Positions 23,109 to 28,036 of a stretch of 28,036 bases of DNA are shown piece after piece. Within the stretch, counting starts at the first letter, position 1. The number at the start of each line of letters is the position of its first letter. This DNA is from Planctomycetota bacterium (GTDB lineage Bacteria; Planctomycetota; Phycisphaerae; Tepidisphaerales; Tepidisphaeraceae), in the NCBI GenBank assembly GCA_023417885.1, contig JAEZED010000149.1, positions 1-28,036 of the forward strand. The letters are read 5' to 3'. The notes beneath the pieces are model-generated. The model made no database searches and had not been told where the DNA came from. It saw only the letters and a list, made by a program, of their open reading frames with translations. A program made the translations under genes and the position numbers.

Positions 23109-23194
23109 GGTGGGGTGGTAGCGGTTGTTGTTTCTGGTTGGCTTCTCAGAGGGTCGTCGTTGGCATCCGTTCCGGTTCGTCCGATGCCAGGCCG

Positions 23195-23222
23195 TTGACG
23201 CTGGGGTGCGGGGCTGTAGACA
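23195..23222 (+). promoter_or_regulatory. Promoter of the four-helix-bundle gene
   Basis: TTGACG (23195-23200), a 16-base spacer and TAGACA (23217-23222), which ends 7 bases before the ATG at 23230. The mRNA would again be leaderless or nearly so. Confidence 0.55.
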
Positions 23223-23229
23223 GGTGGCC

Positions 23230-23652
23230 ATGAGCACGGCGCTTGATCTGGACGAGCTCGAGGTCTTCAGGATTGCAGAGCGACTGTCGGACACGGTGTG
23301 GCGGATAGTGGGCAGGTGGGCGAACTTTCCGCGCGGCACGCTCGGCAAGCAGCTTGTTCGAGCGGCCGACAGTGTCGGCGCGAACATCGCCGAAGGCTTC
23401 GGACGCGGCAGCTACCAGGACAACCGCCGGTTCGTCAGGATTGCGCGCGGTTCGCTGTACGAGGTGCGCTACTGGCTCCGCCGCGCGCACGCCCGCCGCC
23501 TCGTCACCGCGGAGCAGGTTGCGACGCTGCAACCGCTACTCGGCGAACTCGCCCCGCGACTGAACGCCTATCTCAACGCCATCGGCCCCGTCAGACGAGA
23601 TACGCCTCCCCAGCAAACCGATCCCCGCCGACACAAGACAAGGGACAAATGA
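23230..23652 (+). CDS. Four-helix-bundle protein (S23/IVP family)
   Basis: A 140-residue helical protein of the family first seen in 23S rRNA intervening sequences; relatives include the Avd accessory protein of diversity-generating retroelements. Diagnostic segments are LGKQLVRAADSVGANIAEGFGRGS and FVRIARGSLYEVRYWL. Members form pentameric barrels that bind nucleic acid, and the role of stand-alone copies is unclear. ATG 23230 lies 7 bases after the -10 box. The last residues (HKTRDK) and the stop are encoded by the right heptamer repeat. The gene with its repeats fills the gap between two convergent genes, like an inserted cassette. Confidence 0.87.
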   Translation: MSTALDLDELEVFRIAERLSDTVWRIVGRWANFPRGTLGKQLVRAADSVGANIAEGFGRGSYQDNRRFVRIARGSLYEVRYWLRRAHARRLVTAEQVATLQPLLGELAPRLNAYLNAIGPVRRDTPPQQTDPRRHKTRDK

Positions 23653-23662
23653 CAAGTGACAA
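23641..23662 (-). repeat. Right heptamer repeat of the four-helix-bundle cassette
   Basis: Three heptamers, AGGGACA, AATGACA and AGTGACA (23641-23661), are on the plus strand. Read on the minus strand they are TGTCACT, TGTCATT and TGTCCCT, the same type as the left block but inverted. The block contains the four-helix-bundle stop codon and ends 5 bases before the sulfite-oxidase-like gene's stop. Confidence 0.75.
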
Positions 23663-23667
23663 ACAAC

Positions 23668-24297
23668 TCACCACCCGAACCGCTCTTCCTTCCACGGATC
23701 CCCGTGCATGTGGTAGCCGTTCTGCTCCCAGAAGCCCGGGGCGTCGGTGGCGCGCAGCTCGATCCCGCGGATCCACTTGCAGCTCTTCCAGAAGTAGAGC
23801 CGCGGCACGACGCCGCGCAGGGGCCAGCCGTGTTCCGGCGTGAGGTCCTCGCCGTCGTGTGCCCACGCCAGCAGGCTGTCGTCGGCGCAGAACGCCTCCA
23901 TCGGCACGTTCACCGTGAAGCCCGCCTCGGCATGGCACATGACATACCTCGCCTCCGGCCGCGGTCGGGCGCGCTCGATCAGCGTCCGCGCGGGCACGCC
24001 CGTGAACGTGTTGTCCAGGCGCGACCAGTGCGTCACGCAGTGAATGTCACACTTCACGTCCGTCGCCGGCAGCGACCGCAGCTCTTCGTAGCTCAACTCA
24101 TACGGCGCGTCGCAAAGCCCAAACACCTTCAACCGCCAGTCGGCCGAGGTCGGATCGACCTGCGGAACCTCCCCGTAGTGCAGCACGGGCCACTTCGCCG
24201 TCAGCACCTGCCCCGGCGGCGTGCGCGCTTTGGCGTCGCCGCGCAGCGTATCGGGAGAGACGACACTCGGACGTGACTCTGGCGCAGGAGACGACAT
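23668..24297 (-). CDS. Sulfite oxidase-like molybdopterin oxidoreductase
   Basis: The 209-residue product is a single oxidoreductase molybdopterin-binding domain. It shows DWRLKVFGLCDAPYELSYEEL, VKCDIHCVTHWSRLDNTFTGV with the probable molybdenum-ligand Cys87 (Cys83 nearby), LYFWKSCKWIRGIEL and a final WEQNGYHMHGDPWKEERFG. This matches the short sulfite oxidase-like (YuiH-type) enzymes; MsrP methionine sulfoxide reductase is a relative. There is no Tat signal, so it is probably cytoplasmic. Its substrate is unknown. ATG 24297 lies 6 bases after a TAAGCT box. Confidence 0.87.
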   Translation of the reverse strand: MSSPAPESRPSVVSPDTLRGDAKARTPPGQVLTAKWPVLHYGEVPQVDPTSADWRLKVFGLCDAPYELSYEELRSLPATDVKCDIHCVTHWSRLDNTFTGVPARTLIERARPRPEARYVMCHAEAGFTVNVPMEAFCADDSLLAWAHDGEDLTPEHGWPLRGVVPRLYFWKSCKWIRGIELRATDAPGFWEQNGYHMHGDPWKEERFGW

Positions 24298-24303
24298 GCC
24301 CGA

Positions 24304-24309
24304 AGCTTA
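24304..24309 (-). promoter_or_regulatory. -10 box of leaderless sulfite-oxidase-like gene
   Basis: TAAGCT on the minus strand ends 6 bases before ATG 24297. Confidence 0.55.
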
Positions 24310-24377
24310 GCTCCCCCGCCGGGCAGCCCAACACCCCATGTCACCGCTCCATGTTGACCGCAGATCACCCCGGAGCC

Positions 24378-24383
24378 GACAAT
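24378..24383 (+). promoter_or_regulatory. Variant -10 box before the amidohydrolase
   Basis: GACAAT ends 7 bases before ATG 24391. It differs from the common TAnnnT box only at the first base. Confidence 0.35.
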
Positions 24384-24390
24384 CCGGGAC

Positions 24391-26088
24391 ATGCTCCTCC
24401 TCAGCTGCCTCCTGGCGCTTCTCCCGGGCGTCCTGGCCGATGCCCAGCCAGCGCGCTCCGCCGATCTCGTCCTCTTCAACGCGAAAGTCTGGACCGCCGA
24501 CCCCGACCGCCCCGCCGCCGAGTGGGTCGCGGTGCGAGGCGGCGCCATCCTCGCCCTCGGCGACGGCGATGCATGGCAGGCGCACGCGCGCGACGGCACG
24601 ACCTTCATCGACGCCGCCGGCCGGCGCGTGCTGCCCGGGCTCATCGACGCCCATGTCCATCTCGCCAACGCCGCGAGCGACATGCGCGCCCTGGACCTCC
24701 GCGCCGCCGCCAGCCGCGAGGACCTGCTCGACATGATTCGCGAGCACGCGCCATCGCTCCCGGAAGGCGCATGGCTCGTCGGCACGCGATGGAGCAGCGA
24801 GAGCTGGCCCGACCAGCGCCCGCCCAGCGCCGACGAGATCGACGACGCCGCCGGCGGACGCCCCGCCGTGCTCATCCGAATGGACGGCCACAGCCTGCTC
24901 GCCTCGCGCGCGGCGCTGGATGCGGCGGGGATCACGCGCGAGAGGCCGAGCGATCCGCCCGGCGGAACAATCGGTCGCGACGAGGCGGGCCGGCCCACCG
25001 GCGGGGTGTATGAGCAGGCCATGGACCTGGTGGAGGCGCACATCGTCCGGCCGCCGGTGGACATGGACGCACTGCTCCTGCGCGCCGTGGCGGAGGCGAA
25101 CCGGCACGGCATCACCAGCGTCGGCGCCATCGAGGGGCGCGAGACCGTCGAAGCGCTCCGGCAGCTCGAGGCGGACGGCAAGCTGAACCTTCGCGTCTTC
25201 GCCTCCGTCTCCGGCGGCGGGGACACGGTGGAGCAATGGCTGCCCGTGCTGCGCTGGGCACAGGCCCAGCGCGAAGGCGGCTCCGGTGGCGACGCCGGCC
25301 TCGTGCGCGTGATCGGCTTCAAGGCGTACATGGACGGCTCCCTCGGCTCGCGCACGGCGTGGATGGTCGCTCCCTACGAGGACAACGAGATGGCGGTGGA
25401 CAAGCCCGCCGACAACGCCGGCTTCCCCCTGGCGATGGCGGCCTCGGGCGAGCTCGAGGCGCTGATCCACCGGGGCGCCGGGATGGGGCTTCAGCCGATC
25501 GTCCACGCCATCGGCGACCGGGCGAACAGCACCCTCCTCGACTGGTACGCCGGCCTCCCCGAAGACCAGCGCAAGCGCCTGAAGCCGCGCGTCGAGCACA
25601 CCCAGCACCTCCTGCCCGACGACATCGCGCGCTTCGCCGAGCTCGGCGTCATCGCAAGCATGCAGCCCTACCACAAGGCCGACGACGGCCGCTATGCCGA
25701 GCAGCGCCTCGGAGCCGAGCGCATCAGGAGCAGCTACGCCTTCCGCGGCCTGCTCGACTCGGGCGCCACCCTCGCCTTTGGCAGCGACTGGCCCGTCGTG
25801 AGCGTGAATCCGTTCCTCGGCATCCACGCCGCCGTCGCCGCCCGGACGCTCGACGGCAAGGTCTTCGTCCCGGAGCAGTCGATCAGCGTGGAGGAGGCGA
25901 TGGTCGCCTACACCCGCGGTGCCGCGACGGCCCTGCTGAGCGACAGGATCGGCGTGCTTCGCCCGGGCAACCACGCCGACCTCGTGATGCTCGACCGCGA
26001 CGTCCTGGACATCCCGCAGGACGAGCTGGACGAGACGCGGGTCCTCCTCACGATCGTGGACGGAAAGGTCGCATTCCGGCAGGAATAA
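24391..26088 (+). CDS. Exported YtcJ-type amidohydrolase
   Basis: A 565-residue metal-dependent hydrolase of the amidohydrolase 3 (YtcJ) group. The N-terminus is a signal peptide (hydrophobic Leu-rich core, then DAQPARSADL). Next come the beta-sandwich start (LVLFNAKVWTADP) and the metal-binding PGLIDAHVHLANA (His88, His90). Later metal or catalytic segments are GFKAYMDGSLGSRTA, VHAIGDRAN, VEHTQHL and FGSDWPVVSVNP. The C-terminal sandwich ends NHADLVMLDRD. Members act on N-substituted or cyclic amides; the substrate here is unknown. ATG 24391 precedes the signal peptide directly. A longer antisense frame covers it but has no signature. Confidence 0.9.
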   Translation: MLLLSCLLALLPGVLADAQPARSADLVLFNAKVWTADPDRPAAEWVAVRGGAILALGDGDAWQAHARDGTTFIDAAGRRVLPGLIDAHVHLANAASDMRALDLRAAASREDLLDMIREHAPSLPEGAWLVGTRWSSESWPDQRPPSADEIDDAAGGRPAVLIRMDGHSLLASRAALDAAGITRERPSDPPGGTIGRDEAGRPTGGVYEQAMDLVEAHIVRPPVDMDALLLRAVAEANRHGITSVGAIEGRETVEALRQLEADGKLNLRVFASVSGGGDTVEQWLPVLRWAQAQREGGSGGDAGLVRVIGFKAYMDGSLGSRTAWMVAPYEDNEMAVDKPADNAGFPLAMAASGELEALIHRGAGMGLQPIVHAIGDRANSTLLDWYAGLPEDQRKRLKPRVEHTQHLLPDDIARFAELGVIASMQPYHKADDGRYAEQRLGAERIRSSYAFRGLLDSGATLAFGSDWPVVSVNPFLGIHAAVAARTLDGKVFVPEQSISVEEAMVAYTRGAATALLSDRIGVLRPGNHADLVMLDRDVLDIPQDELDETRVLLTIVDGKVAFRQE

Positions 26089-26148
26089 CCTCCCGGCGCG
26101 CTGCATCGGCGGCCGTACGTGGGCGCTGGCGCTGTCTGGCCATGCTGG

Positions 26149-26154
26149 TATGGT
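26149..26154 (+). promoter_or_regulatory. -10 box of leaderless histidine kinase gene
   Basis: TATGGT ends 6 bases before the GTG at 26161. Confidence 0.5.
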
Positions 26155-26160
26155 GCGGCC

Positions 26161-27420
26161 GTGGTTGAGCCGTTGAAAAATCCCAGCGGGCTGCCCCCGG
26201 AGGTGCCGGAGTCGGCCGCCATGCCGCATCCGGAGCTGGCCGGGGCGGTGCTGGCGTGCGTTCCCGATCTTCGCCGGCGCTGGCTCGAGCAGGCCCGGGC
26301 GGCGCTGCCGGAAATGCGGAGGATGAGCGACGAGGAGGTGCTGGATGACCTTCCCAGTCTCATCGAGGTGATCGCCGGCGCGCTGTCGGAGCCGGTGGCC
26401 GGCCACCGCGAGCTTTCAGCGACCGGGGGCATCCACGGCCTGACGCGCTTTCACCAGCGCATCACCATCGACGACCTCGGCACCGAGTATCCCCTCCTGC
26501 GCCAGGTGATGATGCAGGGCGTGCGCGGGTCGCTGCGCCGGCCCATGACCGAGCAGGAGGCCGACGCCCTCCACGGCGCGCTCGACCGGATCATCCACCT
26601 CAGCAACGTCGCCTATGCCCAGCTCCAGGAGAAGGAGATCCGCCTGGAATCCGAGGCGACCAGCCGCCACCTGGCGATGATCAGCCACGACCTGCGCAAC
26701 ACGCTCAACGCCGCGATGCTCTCCATCCAGTACATCAGCGAGCGCCTGCGCGGGCTGTCGGGGCAGACCCAGCAGCTTCCGGACCTGCCCGAGCTCCTGC
26801 GCGACCTCGACGACTGCCGCCGGATGACCATGTCCGGCGTCGAAACGATGAAACGCGTCCTCGACGCCGAGCGGCTCACCCCCGCCGCCGTCTCGATCAA
26901 CATCCAGCCGGTCGATCTCTTCGTCCTCCTGCGTGGCGTGCGCACCGCGGCGGCACGGGCGGACGGCTCCAGCGACTCGGCCGACACGTCGCAGGTCGAG
27001 CTGGATTGCCCGGAGGGGCTGACGTTCCGCACCGACGCCGATCTCGTGAGCACCATCCTCCAGAACCTCCTGGGCAACGCCATCCGTTACGGGGGGGATG
27101 CGCCCATCCGGCTCGCGGCGCGCCTCTCGGACGACGGGGCGTGCCGGATCGATGTCATCGACCAGGGCCCCGGCATCGCACCCGAGCAGCTCGAGACGAT
27201 CTTCGCCCCCTTCCGGCGTGGCGAGCACAAGCCCCCCTCCGGGGGCAGCTCAGGCGGCGGAACGGGCGGGGAGAGCGGGATCGGCCTTGGCCTCTTCATC
27301 GCCCGGCGCGCCGCGGAACTGCTGCGCGCCCGGCTGGAGGTCGCCTCGACGCCCGGCGAAGGCGCCACCTTCTCCCTCCTGCTGCCTCCCCCGCGCGGGG
27401 CGGTCGACGACGAGGCCTGA
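26161..27420 (+). CDS. Soluble sensor histidine kinase with RsbRD-like N-terminus
   Basis: A 419-residue cytoplasmic kinase without membrane helices. Residues 24-155 form an all-helical domain (RRWLEQARAALPEMRRMS, then HGLTRFHQRITIDDLGTEYPLLR) resembling the RsbRD N-terminal domain, which in other proteins senses stress or binds partners. The HisKA helix carries phospho-acceptor His176 in MISHDLRNTLNAAML. The ATPase domain has the N box (LLGNAIRYGG, Asn306), DQGPG (334-338) and GIGLGL (373-378). A Gly/Ser-rich insert (357-371) lengthens the ATP lid. GTG 26161 follows TATGGT by 6 bases. No response regulator is adjacent, so its partner lies elsewhere. Confidence 0.9.
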   Translation: MVEPLKNPSGLPPEVPESAAMPHPELAGAVLACVPDLRRRWLEQARAALPEMRRMSDEEVLDDLPSLIEVIAGALSEPVAGHRELSATGGIHGLTRFHQRITIDDLGTEYPLLRQVMMQGVRGSLRRPMTEQEADALHGALDRIIHLSNVAYAQLQEKEIRLESEATSRHLAMISHDLRNTLNAAMLSIQYISERLRGLSGQTQQLPDLPELLRDLDDCRRMTMSGVETMKRVLDAERLTPAAVSINIQPVDLFVLLRGVRTAAARADGSSDSADTSQVELDCPEGLTFRTDADLVSTILQNLLGNAIRYGGDAPIRLAARLSDDGACRIDVIDQGPGIAPEQLETIFAPFRRGEHKPPSGGSSGGGTGGESGIGLGLFIARRAAELLRARLEVASTPGEGATFSLLLPPPRGAVDDEA

Positions 27421-27435
27421 CCGTGAGGGAGGGTG

Positions 27436-27450
27436 GTCGCCGAAGGCGAC
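27436..27450 (+). terminator. Weak hairpin after the histidine kinase
   Basis: GTCGCC-GAA-GGCGAC forms a 6-bp stem 16 bases after the kinase stop. It has no T tract, so termination is only possible. Confidence 0.3.
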
Positions 27451-27571
27451 GCCGGCGGGCGGGGCACGCGGGGGTTGCAATGCAGGGGAAAGTTTCTGAT
27501 TCCCGGACGTGAAACGGGCGAAACCGCGTTTTCAGCATCGAAAATCGCGGTGGAGGTCCGGGAACTCTCGT

Positions 27572-27798
27572 TTTCCCATGAGGGAAAGGCGATTTCCCTT
27601 AATGGAAAAGGGAATTCCCTTAATGGAAAAGGGATTTCCCTTAATGGAAAACGACTTTCCTTTAATGGAAAAGGGATTTCCCTTAATGGAAAACGACTTT
27701 CCCTTAATGGAAAGCGGCTTTCCCTTAATGGAAAACGGATTTCCCTTAATGGAAAAGGACTTTCCCTTAACGGAACTCGGATTTCCCATGCAGGAAAC
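27572..27798. repeat. Eleven-unit 21-bp palindromic repeat array
   Basis: Units begin at 27572, 27593, 27614, 27635, 27656, 27677, 27698, 27719, 27740, 27761 and 27782, a strict 21-base period; the last is cut short. Each inner unit is a 16-base core, TTTCCCTTAATGGAAA, plus a 5-base linker. The core is a near-perfect palindrome, TTTCCnTTAAnGGAAA. Cores are identical in six of nine inner units. Linkers vary (AGGGA, ACGAC, GCGGC, ACGGA, AGGAC, TCGGA). The two outer units have altered centres (CATGAG, CATGCA) but keep the TTTCC and GGAAA arms. The array is AT-rich against a GC-rich background. Several frames run through it open only because 21 is a multiple of three. Confidence 0.95.
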
Positions 27799-27961
27799 AG
27801 TACGTCGACGCCCCGCGGGTCGCCCCACCGCGGCGGCGACGATCGTGGCGCGCCTGGCAACGGGGGCTCCACGGCGACGGCCAGCGGGGCAACGGGCCTC
27901 GCGCGTGGGAGGCTGCGAGCGGGCGGGGAGGCTTCGGCGGCCGAGAGACCTTATATGGATC
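27799..27961. other. GC-rich stretch after the array, nothing recognised
   Basis: Arg/Pro/Ala-rich in all open frames, with no family signature. An AT-rich TTATAT at 27951-27956 is the only promoter-like element and would point right. Confidence 0.4.
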
Positions 27962-28036
27962 GTGCCCGAGTCGCGCGCGGCACTGGGAGGGGCCGTGTCC
28001 GGCGCTTGTAGCAGCGGCGACCCGCCGCTGCCCAAT
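27962..28036 (+). CDS. Possible gene start running off the right edge
   Basis: A GTG 5 bases after TTATAT opens a frame (MPESRAALGGAVSGACSSG) that continues to the end of the window. The arrangement resembles the leaderless genes nearby, but the box does not fit TAnnnT exactly and only 25 codons are visible. The same frame is open back through the repeat array to an ATG at 27578, which weakens the case. No function can be suggested. Confidence 0.2.
   Translation, partial: MPESRAALGGAVSGACSSGDPPLPN
28012..28030. repeat. Inverted repeat at the right edge
   Basis: CAGCGGCG-ACC-CGCCGCTG, a perfect 8-bp stem with a 3-base loop. It overlaps the possible gene start and argues that this edge may be intergenic sequence instead. 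Confidence 0.6.

Noticed and set aside
24307..26406. Minus-strand open frame of 699 codons, longer than the amidohydrolase
   Set aside because: It is antisense to the amidohydrolase, which has a complete set of metal-binding motifs; the antisense product shows no family pattern. Long shadow frames are expected at this GC content.
27590..27700. GGGATTTCCC matches to the eukaryotic NF-kB site
   Set aside because: They arise where a linker meets the core of the 21-bp unit, and a eukaryotic factor is irrelevant in this bacterial sequence.
27572..27798. CRISPR array
   Set aside because: The repeat-to-repeat distance is 21 bases and the 5-base linkers are far too short and too similar to be spacers; no cas gene is present.

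Overview
The window is a GC-rich (roughly two-thirds G+C), densely packed bacterial chromosome segment with about 28 protein genes on both strands. I see no rRNA, tRNA, insertion sequence, prophage or CRISPR. A secreted protein with a PEP-CTERM-type tail, a DUF2752 membrane protein, paired small lipoproteins, GC-rich codon use and several unassigned membrane proteins suggest Planctomycetota, perhaps Phycisphaerae. That assignment is inference; no marker gene here settles it.

Layout. 1-3000: an acidic membrane-anchored hypothetical protein, tryptophanyl-tRNA synthetase and a MgtC/DUF4010 membrane protein. 3000-4010: two small membrane proteins on the minus strand. 4130-6790: a NifU-type Fe-S protein, tRNA adenosine deaminase TadA, a small kinase-fold protein and a sugar-phosphate isomerase-like protein. 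6820-8300: a GNAT acetyltransferase, a 370-base gap with a possible gene remnant, and the PEP-CTERM protein. 8296-11113 (minus): a likely operon of PlsC-type acyltransferase, DUF2752 protein, two paralogous lipoproteins and a TM2-like protein, with 4-base overlaps inside. 11190-12540: YfcE-type phosphodiesterase and a second GNAT. 12540-13990 (minus): a SatD plus DUF3307 pair. 14100-15860: phosphoheptose isomerase, thioredoxin-like [2Fe-2S] ferredoxin and a secreted FKBP, closed by a strong terminator. 15940-19750 (minus): SGNH hydrolase, HemC and a PAS-GAF-receiver protein with a dead histidine-kinase-like segment. 19950-23060: dodecin, a 57-residue membrane protein coupled to it, a HI0933-type flavoprotein and a cyclopropane-fatty-acid synthase. 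23060-23680: a four-helix-bundle (S23/IVP-type) gene bounded by inverted heptamer repeats. 23670-27420: a sulfite-oxidase-like enzyme, a YtcJ-type amidohydrolase and a histidine kinase with an RsbRD-like N-terminus.

Two signals stand out. First, at 27572-27798 an array of eleven 21-bp units has a near-perfect 16-bp palindrome in each unit. The palindrome is conserved while the 5-bp linkers vary, and the period equals two DNA helical turns. This looks like a protein-binding array rather than a gene or CRISPR. Second, about half of the genes have a TAnnnT box ending 5-8 bases before the start codon and no Shine-Dalgarno sequence. This is the signature of leaderless mRNAs, and it fixes several start codons, including a TTG. 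Genes inside operons, or with longer leaders, carry ordinary GGAGG-type sites instead.

Most genes are housekeeping or single-gene units. The only groupings that look functional are the DUF2752/lipoprotein operon, SatD-DUF3307, dodecin with its small membrane partner, and possibly gmhA with the ferredoxin.
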